From Hydrotalea sandarakina (GTDB lineage Bacteria > Bacteroidota > Bacteroidia > Chitinophagales > Chitinophagaceae), in contig NZ_QKZV01000001.1 in assembly GCF_003254115.1 (NCBI RefSeq), forward strand, positions 403,585-467,584: a DNA stretch of 64,000 nucleotides. Direction: 5' to 3'. Every line of letters starts with the position of its first letter. Positions within the stretch are counted from its first letter, which is position 1. The notes below the pieces were generated by a model. It worked only from the letters and a program-made list of their open reading frames with translations, ran no database searches and had not been told where the DNA came from. Positions 36,723 to 45,776 of this stretch are shown piece by piece. Made by a program: the position numbers and the translations under genes.

Positions 36723-37322
36723 ATGAATTTTGAAACATTTGTTAATAGAAAAATTAAAGGCACTTTAACGCGTTTGTTTGGTATTCAATTTAATTATACT
36801 TCTGAAACCAGTAAAGTTAGAAAGTGGGTATTACCTTATTGCGAAGGTAAAGGATGCGATATTGGTTTTGGTGGTGATAAAATTAAAAAAACTGAATGTG
36901 ATGGCATTGATTATCCACAGCCTTATGCCCATGCCGGAAAAGATAAAGTAGATATACCTTGCGATGTAATTAATGATGAAATTCCGGTTGCTGATAATAC
37001 ATATGATTATGTGTACAGTAGTCATTTAATTGAAGATGTACCTAATACGGCAATGGTATTGCGTAAGTTTATCAGAATTTTAAAAAGCGGTGGGAATTTA
37101 ATTTTGGTTTTTCCCGATCAACCTAAATATGAGGCAATATGCAAACGTATTGGCCAACCTATGAATCCATATCACGTTCATGCCGATATGGGTTATGATT
37201 TTATGCTACAACAACTAAATAGTCTTTCCGATATAAAATACAAAGTACTTTTTAGCAGTAATTGTGAAATAGACTACAATGTAGTGATGGTTTTACAAAT
37301 TCAAAAGATTATGCATTCGTAA
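36723..37322 (+). CDS. SAM-dependent methyltransferase, glycan locus
   Basis: 199 residues, class I Rossmann methyltransferase. GKGCDIGFGG is a variant of motif I, and DYVYSSHLIEDVPN with LKSGGNLILVFPD are the later motifs. It lacks any transporter or membrane part. Its place behind two glycosyltransferase genes suggests methylation of a sugar in the polymer, possibly as a chain cap. The 3' end overlaps the oppositely oriented glycosyltransferase gene by 14 bases. Confidence 0.8.
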   Translation: MNFETFVNRKIKGTLTRLFGIQFNYTSETSKVRKWVLPYCEGKGCDIGFGGDKIKKTECDGIDYPQPYAHAGKDKVDIPCDVINDEIPVADNTYDYVYSSHLIEDVPNTAMVLRKFIRILKSGGNLILVFPDQPKYEAICKRIGQPMNPYHVHADMGYDFMLQQLNSLSDIKYKVLFSSNCEIDYNVVMVLQIQKIMHS

Positions 37323-38295
37323 TTTTAATACCTAAAGGTTTTAATATTTTATTCGTAAAAGCCATTAATCCGGTTGATTTTTTTTCTGCTTTAGCATAGG
37401 CACATTGCAAATGAATGTATTGTGCGTAGCCATTTTCATATACCTTATTTCGGTAAGCTTCTAACAACTTATTTAAAACCGGTAGTTGCAAAAGGTTAAA
37501 CCTGGTTTGATGTCTTGATAAGATTTGTGGGGTTTCAAATTTATAACCACTGATGTGCAAAAAAACAAGCGGTTCTTGATTATTCACCCATACTTGATTG
37601 TTATTGAGCGCCAAACTTCTTTCATGTAAATTCCAATATGCTACATTATAACCTTTATGGCTTATTATGGCAATTTTTTCGAAAAAAAGTGGAACTAAGT
37701 TTAACCAATTTTGATCAACAGCCATGCCTTCGGCAAAATTATAAAAACATTGATTGGTTAACCGTTCAGCCCACCATTGCAAGAAATTATCGGTAATACT
37801 GTGTTGCTTCATGGCAATAAATCCGGCATTGTAAATGCCGGATCTTAAAACATCACGTTCCATCGGCAAGGCACCATCGTTAATTGGTGTAAAAAAATGC
37901 GGCGTAATGGCTATTGCATTTTCATTTAAAATTTGTTCAGCTTCGCTCGGCGATTGATAAAAATAAATATCTGCATCAACATAAAGTAAAATATCAGGGT
38001 ATTCAGTATTAAAAATATATTGCGCAATGAAAGGTTTTAAAGCGCAATTCAGTTCAATTAAATTATATTGAATACTCATTGCATCAAAATTTGGAATTGC
38101 CAACGATTCCACTTCAACAATGCGATGAGGTAAGAAATCCTCTTGTTTAAAGCGTTGATTATTTTTATCAGCCAACCCAATAATTACGGTATAATCAGGT
38201 GCATGTTGTATTAAACTATCGGCCATAGTTTTTGCATAAGCTAAATGGTTAGCCGAGCAAACTGTAAATGCCATTTTCTTTAAGCCGTTTTCCAT
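37309..38295 (-). CDS. Putative GT-A glycosyltransferase
   Basis: 328 residues. It starts with TVCSANHLAYAKTMADSL and carries a LLYVDADIYFYQSP segment, whose DxD is the metal and nucleotide-sugar site, with FNAGFIAMKQ-like YNAGFIAMK further on. That layout is GT8-like or of a related nucleotide-diphospho-sugar transferase family. An alternative start at M8 is possible. The gene runs against the three upstream glycan genes with its end overlapping the methyltransferase by 14 bases, and follows a methyltransferase gene of the same direction by six bases. Confidence 0.78.
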   Translation of the reverse strand: MENGLKKMAFTVCSANHLAYAKTMADSLIQHAPDYTVIIGLADKNNQRFKQEDFLPHRIVEVESLAIPNFDAMSIQYNLIELNCALKPFIAQYIFNTEYPDILLYVDADIYFYQSPSEAEQILNENAIAITPHFFTPINDGALPMERDVLRSGIYNAGFIAMKQHSITDNFLQWWAERLTNQCFYNFAEGMAVDQNWLNLVPLFFEKIAIISHKGYNVAYWNLHERSLALNNNQVWVNNQEPLVFLHISGYKFETPQILSRHQTRFNLLQLPVLNKLLEAYRNKVYENGYAQYIHLQCAYAKAEKKSTGLMAFTNKILKPLGIKITNA

Positions 38296-38301
38296 GAATT
38301 G

Positions 38302-39027
38302 TTATTGTTTAAAACAGTCTTCAATTTTTTCCGCTACAATAATTGTGTTCAAAAAAAGCCGTTTATTTACCGGCCATAATTTTTCTGTTGCAATAAATAA
38401 TAAATTAAAAAAGGGTATCATTACTTGCCGCACCATTTTCTTAAAAAAATTGAATTTTGATAAAATAAAAACACGATTCAACCAATCGTCGTGTAAATAC
38501 ACCATGAACATCTGATGTAAAGCGGCAGTAGCATGACCATTTTTATCGGTTATTAAAATACGAAATCCATTTTTTTGCAATAAACTATGCAAAGCAAATT
38601 GGGTATATCGGGCATAATCAACGGGTATTTCATGTTCTTCCCATGCAAATGGGCAAGTAATTAAAATTTTAGCACCCGGCTTCAGCACACGGTTTATTTC
38701 AGGTAAAATTGCCTCTAAATTAAATACATGCTCAAAAACTTCTGAACTAAACAAACTATCGAAACTATGGGTTTCAAAGGGCAAAGTATGTCCATCATAA
38801 AAAAAATCAATTGATTCATTTTGATGGGCATGTCCTTCGCTGTCATAATCCACCCCAACATATTTATTTACATGGGCAAATAAAGTTTGGTAAGGTTTAG
38901 CGCCACATCCAAAGTCTAACAAGTTTCCGTTTAATTCAACACTGTATTGCTTAATTTTATTGTACAAACCTTTACGTATAATGTACAGCGGATGGCGAAA
39001 TGATGGATTAAAGTTGTTTGAAACCAT
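38302..39027 (-). CDS. Class I SAM-dependent methyltransferase
   Basis: 241 residues. LLDFGCGAKPY is motif I, VGVDYDSEG motif II, and DSLFSSEVFEHVFN with LKPGAKILITCPF complete the Rossmann core. A basic, partly hydrophobic C-terminus (about 190-225) may associate with the membrane. It is the first gene of a two-gene leftward unit with the GT-A glycosyltransferase. A role in modifying the glycan is inferred from place only. Confidence 0.85.
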   Translation of the reverse strand: MVSNNFNPSFRHPLYIIRKGLYNKIKQYSVELNGNLLDFGCGAKPYQTLFAHVNKYVGVDYDSEGHAHQNESIDFFYDGHTLPFETHSFDSLFSSEVFEHVFNLEAILPEINRVLKPGAKILITCPFAWEEHEIPVDYARYTQFALHSLLQKNGFRILITDKNGHATAALHQMFMVYLHDDWLNRVFILSKFNFFKKMVRQVMIPFFNLLFIATEKLWPVNKRLFLNTIIVAEKIEDCFKQ

Positions 39028-39114
39028 ACAAAAATCAATACAGTTAAGTTGGCAAGATAATTTGTTTTGAATAAATATATAGGGCCTAAACCGTTTATTT
39101 GTTAACCGAATACA

Positions 39115-39122
39115 TAAATTTG
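39115..39122 (+). promoter_or_regulatory. Candidate -7 element of the flippase-GT9-TylF unit
   Basis: TAAATTTG matches TAnnTTTG exactly, 34 bases before the flippase ATG at 39157. A TTTG at 39098-39101 is rather close to be the -33 box. Confidence 0.4.
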
Positions 39123-39156
39123 GCGCTTAATATAGCTTTTACCTGCATTCATTATT

Positions 39157-40644
39157 ATGGGTAGTATACGGCACCAAACTATTGTTTCAAGCATATTAGT
39201 GTACCTGGGCTTTCTGGTGGGTGCACTAAACACATACTTTTATGTAACCAATGGTTCATTTACTCCCGAACAATTTGGATTAACACGCATTTTTTTTGAT
39301 TTTGGGCAGAATATGTACATATTTTCCAGTTTAGGCATTATTCCTGTTATTTATAAATTCTACCCATATTATAAAGACAATTTGCCTGCTCAAAAAATTG
39401 ATATTGTTACTTGGGCAATGGGCACTGCATTAACCGGTTTTATTATTTTGTTGGTAGCAGGTTTTTATTTTCAACCTTTAATTGTACATGCCTACCAGCA
39501 AAAGTCACCACTAATTGTTGATTTTTATTACCTGATGTTTCCCTTCGCTTTAGGCATGCTGCTTTTTTCAGTTTTAGAAGCTTATTGTTGGGCCATACAT
39601 CAAACTATTATTTCCAACTTTTTAAAAGAAACCGTAATGCGCATTGTGACTACGGTTTTTATCTTATTATTTTATTTCAAAATAATTTCATTTAACACAT
39701 TTGTATGGTTGTTTACCTTTTTATATGCATTCATATTTATTGTGTTGGTGGTGTATTTACGCAGAAGAAAACAATTGTATTTTCCATTTCAAATAAGCCG
39801 CGTAACCAAAAAGTTTCGCAAAAAAATGTTAAGCATGCAAGCTTTTATTTTTGGTGGAACCTTAATAAGCTCTATTGCTGCAACGGTTGATAGTGTATTT
39901 ATTGCACATTTTCAGGATTTAGTTTCGGTAGGTATTTTTGGACTATCACAATATGCGGCTAATTTGGTACAAGTGCCCCAACGTAGTATTCAAGCTATTG
40001 CAACGGGCTATTTGGCCAAAGCCTGGAAGGATAAAGATTACAAGGAAATTAACCGAATCTATGTTCGGTCGTGTATTAATTTGCTACTATTAGCGCTTTT
40101 TATATTTGGCAATATTTGGCTCAATGTATCGCAAGGTATGGAAGTATTGCATGTGCAAAACAAATACCAATCGGGTTTAGGTGTATTATTTATTTTAGGT
40201 ATGGCTCGAATTATAGATGCAGGAACCGGTGTAAATAATGTGTTAATTAACACCTCAACCTATTGGAAATTTGATTTCAATTCCGGCGTTATCTTATTAA
40301 CGCTGCGCCTTCCATTAACCTGGTTTTTAATAAAACATTATGGCATTATAGGCTCTGCCATTGGTGAATTGGCTTCCTACACAATTTATAATTTCATACG
40401 ATTTGAATTTTTACGAAGAAAGTTTCAAATGCAACCCTTTAACGGCAAAACGGTATTAGCTATTTTATTGGGTTTCGCAGCTTTTTTTACTAGCTTTTTT
40501 TTGTTTAACCACCTGAATGGATGGACTGGGATTATATTTCGCTCGGCAATTTTTTCTATTCTGTTCATAGTTGGTATATTTATATTCAAATTAACACCCG
40601 ATGCACATCAGCTTTTTGAAAAGTGGATGCGAAAAAATAAATAA
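39157..40644 (+). CDS. Polysaccharide flippase (MOP superfamily)
   Basis: 495 residues with about 14 hydrophobic segments. The start SIRHQTIVSSILVYLGFLVGALNTYFY is typical of Bacteroidota lipid-linked oligosaccharide flippases. The family (Wzx-like) moves undecaprenyl-linked repeat units across the inner membrane. A second, unrelated-looking flippase is encoded at 48793-50061. The gene begins a rightward unit with a GT9 enzyme and a TylF methyltransferase, spaced by 26 and 28 bases. Confidence 0.88.
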   Translation: MGSIRHQTIVSSILVYLGFLVGALNTYFYVTNGSFTPEQFGLTRIFFDFGQNMYIFSSLGIIPVIYKFYPYYKDNLPAQKIDIVTWAMGTALTGFIILLVAGFYFQPLIVHAYQQKSPLIVDFYYLMFPFALGMLLFSVLEAYCWAIHQTIISNFLKETVMRIVTTVFILLFYFKIISFNTFVWLFTFLYAFIFIVLVVYLRRRKQLYFPFQISRVTKKFRKKMLSMQAFIFGGTLISSIAATVDSVFIAHFQDLVSVGIFGLSQYAANLVQVPQRSIQAIATGYLAKAWKDKDYKEINRIYVRSCINLLLLALFIFGNIWLNVSQGMEVLHVQNKYQSGLGVLFILGMARIIDAGTGVNNVLINTSTYWKFDFNSGVILLTLRLPLTWFLIKHYGIIGSAIGELASYTIYNFIRFEFLRRKFQMQPFNGKTVLAILLGFAAFFTSFFLFNHLNGWTGIIFRSAIFSILFIVGIFIFKLTPDAHQLFEKWMRKNK

Positions 40645-40670
40645 CCTAACCTGGTAAAACCTAAAATGCC

Positions 40671-41834
40671 ATGCTTAATTTTTTAAAAGGATTGGTATAT
40701 GACCTGGTTTTAATACTTGCCATTACCGGACGAAGAAAAAAAAATACAACCCCTAAAGCACTAATAGTACGTACAGATGAGATTGGTGATTTTGTTTTAT
40801 GGCAATCTTTTATTGCGGAAATGGTGCAATGTAATTTGTTGCAGAATTATGCTGTTGATTTTGTTGGCAATACTTCGGTAAGAACACTTTTTAACCTGCA
40901 AGCAAAAAATTATTTTTCCAATAGCATTTGGTTGCATAAAAATGCATTTAAAACCAATATGTTTTACAGATACAAGTTTTTGCGAAGTATTTATTTGGAA
41001 AAATATGACATTGTAATAAACCCTATATATAGTCGTGCTAAAAGAATTGATGATAGTATAGTAAAAGCAGCCAAAGCTAAGAATACTTATGGGATGTATA
41101 GAAATAAACAGAATTATGCAACATATGAACAGTTGTATGATTTTAGATTATACAAACATTTAATGCCCGAAATGCAAAAACCGGTATTTGAGTTTTATAG
41201 AAACAAAGCATTTACTGAATTTGTAACAGGTAAAACCAGTGAAGTATTTAAACCAACTTTCCCCATCAATATAATACACTCAGATGTTACTTCGCGAATT
41301 TATCACGATTACTTTGTTATATTTCCGGGTTCACGCCATGAGAAAAGAATTTGGCCAACCGAAAATTTTGTTGAAGTAAGTAATTATTTATATGAACGCT
41401 TTAATTGGATGGCAATAGTTTGTGGTTCAAGAAACGACTTACATTACAGCCGATCATTTGTAAAGCAATATAACCATCCGCTTAAAGATTTAACCAACAA
41501 AACTACCTTGCCGGAATTATTATTAGTTTTAAAAAATGCCAAATGTTTAATTAGTGTTGATACAGGTGCCATACACTTGGCAGCGCTTGTAAACTGCACC
41601 ACATTTGGCGTTTTCAATGGATCGCAATACGGCCGATTTGCACCGTATCCTGAAACAATCAGTAACAATATTGTAGCTGTTTATCCACATACAATAGATG
41701 ATGCAATTCAAAAAAATGATGTAAGAATCATGAAAAAATTAGAATATGTAGTGAACATTCCTTATGCCGATGTAACCGCAATTAAGATGATTACTACCAT
41801 AAAAAAATTTTTCGATACCCATCCCCCACATTAA
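40671..41834 (+). CDS. Glycosyltransferase family 9 (heptosyltransferase-like)
   Basis: 387 residues, GT-B fold. LIVRTDEIGDFVLWQSFIAEM is the family's N-terminal motif. The C-terminal half has FPGSRHEKRIWPTENFVEV and ISVDTGAIHLAALVNC, the ADP-sugar site of heptosyltransferases. The substrate may be ADP-heptose for the LPS core or another sugar. It sits in the rightward unit between the flippase and the methyltransferase genes. Confidence 0.9.
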   Translation: MLNFLKGLVYDLVLILAITGRRKKNTTPKALIVRTDEIGDFVLWQSFIAEMVQCNLLQNYAVDFVGNTSVRTLFNLQAKNYFSNSIWLHKNAFKTNMFYRYKFLRSIYLEKYDIVINPIYSRAKRIDDSIVKAAKAKNTYGMYRNKQNYATYEQLYDFRLYKHLMPEMQKPVFEFYRNKAFTEFVTGKTSEVFKPTFPINIIHSDVTSRIYHDYFVIFPGSRHEKRIWPTENFVEVSNYLYERFNWMAIVCGSRNDLHYSRSFVKQYNHPLKDLTNKTTLPELLLVLKNAKCLISVDTGAIHLAALVNCTTFGVFNGSQYGRFAPYPETISNNIVAVYPHTIDDAIQKNDVRIMKKLEYVVNIPYADVTAIKMITTIKKFFDTHPPH

Positions 41835-41862
41835 CTTGCATCCATTCAACACAAAGTAGAAA

Positions 41863-42609
41863 ATGATTTTTAAACCCATTAAAGCTTTCAAAGTATTATT
41901 TGGTTTAGAGGCTAAACAATCTCCTTACCCATTAGATTTTGAACCCTTTCACATACAAATTATTGAAAAAGTAAGACCTTACACTATGACCAGCAATGAA
42001 CGGTTGTTTGGTCTTATTGAGGCTGTTAAATATGTTATTCAACATAATATTCCCGGTGACTTTGTAGAATGTGGCGTTTGGAAAGGTGGCAGTATGATGG
42101 CTATTGCAGAAACTTTATTGCAATTAGGTGTAAATAACAGACAGCTTTATTTATATGATACTTTTTCAGGCATGACGCCACCAACTGAAGAAGATAAAGA
42201 CTCATTGAATAGAAATGCGGCAGATCAATTACAGAATGAAGCCAACAACAAATCGGAAAGTGTTGTATGGGCTTATTCAACATTAGATGAGGTAAAAAAG
42301 AATTTGGCTAATGTTGCTTATCCATCAGCAAATATTCATTTTATAGAAGGCGATATTTTGCAAACTATTCCCAAACATATACCCGATCAAATTGCGCTAC
42401 TAAGATTAGATACAGATTGGTATGCCTCAACCCGGCATGAAATGATACACCTTTATCCATTATTAAATAAAAACGGTGTTTTAATTATTGATGATTATGG
42501 TTTTTGGAAGGGTTCACGGCAGGCCGTTGACGAATACATTATTGAGCAAAATATTCAAATATTGTTGAACAGAATGGATGATACCGGCAGGATTGCCATC
42601 AAAATGTAA
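41863..42609 (+). CDS. TylF/MycF-family O-methyltransferase
   Basis: 248 residues. FVECGVWKGGSMMAIA is the SAM motif, LYLYDTFSGMTPP follows, and LRLDTDWYASTRHEM plus IIDDYGFWKGSRQAVDEYI hold the metal-binding aspartates of macrocin O-methyltransferase. In antibiotic pathways this family methylates deoxysugar hydroxyls; in surface-glycan loci it methylates polymer sugars. Last gene of the rightward unit, with its end six bases from an opposing glycosyltransferase gene. Confidence 0.9.
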   Translation: MIFKPIKAFKVLFGLEAKQSPYPLDFEPFHIQIIEKVRPYTMTSNERLFGLIEAVKYVIQHNIPGDFVECGVWKGGSMMAIAETLLQLGVNNRQLYLYDTFSGMTPPTEEDKDSLNRNAADQLQNEANNKSESVVWAYSTLDEVKKNLANVAYPSANIHFIEGDILQTIPKHIPDQIALLRLDTDWYASTRHEMIHLYPLLNKNGVLIIDDYGFWKGSRQAVDEYIIEQNIQILLNRMDDTGRIAIKM

Positions 42610-42615
42610 TCTTCA

Positions 42616-43398
42616 TCAGTGGTTTTCTAAACCTAATTTCTTCTTTACAAGAAATAAAAATTTTCCAACCCTTGTTTGCAGTAATAAATACAGCATTTTT
42701 AAACGCCATTGCCATAAACGACATTTAAGTGAAAAGCCGAAATGGCTTTCATAAATAACAATATTTTCTTTCAAAGAGGCTAAGTATTGTGTTGAGCTAA
42801 TGCCTGTATCGTCAAACTTTGTTACAGGGGCATTATAAAAGGCATAAGGTTCATCTTTAATTTTGCAAAGCATGTCATAGTCCATTCCAATTTTGTATTG
42901 CATATTAAAATAACCACAACGTTCATATACTTCTTTTTTCACAAACCAAGTTGGGTGTGCAATGCTTCGCATACCTCTGTATAATTTTTTTGCATCAAAA
43001 GGCTTACCAACGGTAACCCAATGTTGTGCACGCTTTAAAATAATCTTTCCGCTCATCCAACTAATGTTGGGATGGGCATTTAAAAAATTATTTATCTGTG
43101 AAAAAACATTCTTATCTGCATAAATATCGCCGGAATTTAATAAATGAATAAACCCTTCTGGAGCATGTTGAACGCCTTTATTAAATGCATCGGCAATGCC
43201 ATTATCCGGCTCATTTATCCATTGGCGATATACAGGCTGTTGGGTTTCAGAAAGCCAATTGGCAATATCATTGTTAGTAGAACCATTAATAATTAAATGA
43301 CAAAAAGGTGCATTAGTTTGTTCATCTACTGAAGCGCAGGTTTTTTGAAGATCTGCTAAATTATTGTAACAGATGGTTACTACAGTAATAATGGCCAT
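42616..43398 (-). CDS. Glycosyltransferase family 2 (WcaA-like)
   Basis: 260 residues, GT-A fold. ITVVTICYNNLADLQKTCAS is the start, and EPDNGIADAFNKGVQHAPEG with FIHLLNSGDIYAD is the usual GT2 subgroup whose DxD is replaced by NSGD. FKMQYKIGMDYDMLCKI-type residues (YKIGMDYDMLCKI) follow. The subgroup often adds a sugar to a nascent repeat unit. The gene lies ten bases upstream of mqnA in the same direction as it, so glycan and menaquinone genes may share a transcript, probably by chance. Confidence 0.88.
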   Translation of the reverse strand: MAIITVVTICYNNLADLQKTCASVDEQTNAPFCHLIINGSTNNDIANWLSETQQPVYRQWINEPDNGIADAFNKGVQHAPEGFIHLLNSGDIYADKNVFSQINNFLNAHPNISWMSGKIILKRAQHWVTVGKPFDAKKLYRGMRSIAHPTWFVKKEVYERCGYFNMQYKIGMDYDMLCKIKDEPYAFYNAPVTKFDDTGISSTQYLASLKENIVIYESHFGFSLKCRLWQWRLKMLYLLLQTRVGKFLFLVKKKLGLENH

Positions 43399-43408
43399 GC
43401 AGAAATGG

Positions 43409-44155
43409 TTAAACGGTTTTGAGTAAAGATAGAAATAGTTCCAAACCTTTCCTTTTATTATCCGTCAATTCATAGCTGATATTTTGTGTGTAGTAGGTAT
43501 GCAGGTTATATGTGCTATAATTTAACTGAGCCAAAACTTCATTTAAATGCTCAATGCCCAAAGCATTAGCCTTGTTAAATTCAGCAATAAAATTTTCATT
43601 TAATGGTTTATTGGCAATCCATGCTGCAAAAACAAATGGCAATCCGGTCATTTTTATCCAATTCCCTGCCAAATCATAAATAAATGGTGAAATTTTTCTT
43701 TGTTCTAATGCCCTATCGCCAATTACAACCCCGGCGGTAGTACCTTTTATTTGCGCTCTGAAATCAACGCCGCCATCTACAAAAATCACCTCTTTTTTCC
43801 AGTAATGTTTCAACAATACTTTTGCTAAATTAACAGAAGTTCGGCTCTGGTAATCGAGCAGAACATGGGTAATTTCTTCAATGGGTTTTTCACTGAAAAG
43901 ACAAACAGAGGCAACATCATTTTCCGCACCAATGCAATAATCAGTAATAATATAAGAAGCCTTCATTTTGGGTATAACCGCAACAGGAATCAGGCCTACA
44001 TCAATTTCATCGTTTAATAGCATATTGGCAATACTTGCAGGATAATCCTCAATCAATGCTATTTGTTCTAACAGTGCTGCATTCTTTTTTACACCATATA
44101 ATAATGGCTTGGTATTTAAATAACTTACAGCCCCAACTCTTATTCTCTTGTCCAA
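43409..44155 (-). CDS. mqnA: Chorismate dehydratase, futalosine pathway of menaquinone synthesis
   Basis: 248 residues starting at a TTG codon (44155), which gives MDKRIRVGAVSYLNTKPLLYG, close to known MqnA N-termini. An in-frame TTG at 44176 would add seven residues. No in-frame ATG exists before about residue 45, so a non-ATG start is needed either way. MqnA makes 3-enolpyruvyl-benzoate from chorismate. VSYLNTKPL and DEIDVGLIPVAVI are family motifs, and the fold is that of a periplasmic binding protein without a signal. It indicates that menaquinone is made through futalosine, not through MenF. Confidence 0.88.
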   Translation of the reverse strand: MDKRIRVGAVSYLNTKPLLYGVKKNAALLEQIALIEDYPASIANMLLNDEIDVGLIPVAVIPKMKASYIITDYCIGAENDVASVCLFSEKPIEEITHVLLDYQSRTSVNLAKVLLKHYWKKEVIFVDGGVDFRAQIKGTTAGVVIGDRALEQRKISPFIYDLAGNWIKMTGLPFVFAAWIANKPLNENFIAEFNKANALGIEHLNEVLAQLNYSTYNLHTYYTQNISYELTDNKRKGLELFLSLLKTV

Positions 44156-44298
44156 TTCGTTTACTTTTGCATGCAAAGAAAAGAAAATTCACTGTTTTAA
44201 CAGATATATGTTTTAAAGTGAATGATTATTTGAACGATTAACTGTAACAAACCCAATAAAACTTAAAAAACATTTTTCAACCGGAAAACTATTTTTAC

Positions 44299-45645
44299 AT
44301 GGAACTTACTTCACTTACCGCTGTTTCACCAATTGATGGACGTTATAGAAAACAAACGGCTTCATTGGATAATTATTTCTCGGAATTTGCTTTAATGAAA
44401 TACCGCGTACAAGTAGAAGTAGCTTATTTCATATTTCTTGCACAAAAAAAATTTTTTAAGTTACCCGCAGCACAACAAAAGAAAATACAGAATATAGCTG
44501 ATTCGTTTAGTTTAGCTGATGCTAATCATATTAAAGCGTTAGAGGCTACTACCAATCATGATGTAAAAGCGGTTGAATATTTTATAAAAGAACAATTAGA
44601 TAAAATAGGTGCAAGTGCGTTAAAAGAATGGGTACATTTTGGTTTAACATCGCAAGACGTGAATAATACTGCAATTCCCTTAAGTTGGAAAGATTGTATG
44701 GAACTGGAATATTTGCCGGCATTATTCAACTTAAAACAGCAGATAAAACAGCAGGCACAACAATGGAAAAAAATTTCAATGCTGGCTCGCACTCACGGGC
44801 AACCTGCCTCACCTACTACTTTGGGTAAAGAATGGATGGTTTTTGTAGAACGTATAGATAGTCAAATTGCACTATTTACGCAAATTCCTTATACTGCTAA
44901 ATTTGGTGGTGCTACCGGTAATTTTAATGCGCATGTTGTGGCATTCCCTCATAAAAACTGGATTCAACTGGGGAATGAATTTGTTGATAAAAAATTGGGC
45001 TTGCAGCGTCAACAGTTTACCACCCAAATTGAACATTACGATTGTTTGGCTGCTCATTTAGATGCCATACAACGCATTAATAACATATTAATAGATTTCT
45101 GTAGAGATGTTTGGACATACATTAGTTTAGATTACTTTAAACAAAAAACAAAACAAGGTGAAGTTGGCTCGTCTGCAATGCCCCATAAAGTAAATCCTAT
45201 TGATTTTGAAAATGCGGAAGGTAATTTAGGAATGGCTAATGCTATAGCCAACCATTTAGCGAATAAATTACCCATTTCACGTTTGCAGCGCGATTTAACT
45301 GATTCAACAGTATTAAGAAATTTAGGTGTACCTATTGCGCATACCATGATTGCCCTTCAGTCAATTGCCAAAGGAATGAGTAAGTTGGTATTGAATGAGG
45401 CAAAATTAGCTAGCGATTTAGATGCCAATTGGGCTGTTGTTGCTGAAGCTATTCAAACCATTTTACGAAGAGAAAATTATCCCAACCCTTATGAAGCCTT
45501 AAAGGCTTTAACACGAGGAAAAGAAGGGATTAATCAGAAAACCTTGCATCAATTTATTGACGAATTAAAAATTTCGGCAGCATTAAAAAAGCAATTGAAG
45601 TCTATCACCCCACATAATTATATTGGTGTAGCACCTGGCTATTAG
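44299..45645 (+). CDS. purB: Adenylosuccinate lyase
   Basis: 448 residues, the fumarase/aspartase superfamily. PurB splits SAICAR and adenylosuccinate to release fumarate in purine synthesis. AVSPIDGRYRKQTASLDNYFSE is diagnostic at the start. TNHDVKAVEYFI and HFGLTSQDVNNTAIPL hold substrate-binding residues, and GSSAMPHKVNPIDFENAEGN is the fumarate-lyase signature with the catalytic serine loop. It stands alone, ending at the hairpin shared with lepA. Confidence 0.95.
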   Translation: MELTSLTAVSPIDGRYRKQTASLDNYFSEFALMKYRVQVEVAYFIFLAQKKFFKLPAAQQKKIQNIADSFSLADANHIKALEATTNHDVKAVEYFIKEQLDKIGASALKEWVHFGLTSQDVNNTAIPLSWKDCMELEYLPALFNLKQQIKQQAQQWKKISMLARTHGQPASPTTLGKEWMVFVERIDSQIALFTQIPYTAKFGGATGNFNAHVVAFPHKNWIQLGNEFVDKKLGLQRQQFTTQIEHYDCLAAHLDAIQRINNILIDFCRDVWTYISLDYFKQKTKQGEVGSSAMPHKVNPIDFENAEGNLGMANAIANHLANKLPISRLQRDLTDSTVLRNLGVPIAHTMIALQSIAKGMSKLVLNEAKLASDLDANWAVVAEAIQTILRRENYPNPYEALKALTRGKEGINQKTLHQFIDELKISAALKKQLKSITPHNYIGVAPGY

Positions 45646-45716
45646 ATTTTTTAAGTTCTACAATCAACCATAACATTCAAATCTTTGAATTTGGGTTTTG
45701 GGTGAAATGATTAGAA

Positions 45717-45752
45717 AAAGGCTGTCTTCAATGAAAGTGAAAGACAGCCTTT
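45717..45752. terminator. Hairpin terminator between purB and lepA
   Basis: A perfect 12-bp stem (AAAGGCTGTCTT / AAGACAGCCTTT) with a 12-base loop lies between the convergent stops. On the minus strand TTTTTC follows the stem, so it serves lepA best; on the plus strand the T run is weak. Confidence 0.78.
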
Positions 45753-45776
45753 GCGTTTATATGAACGGAGGGATTA

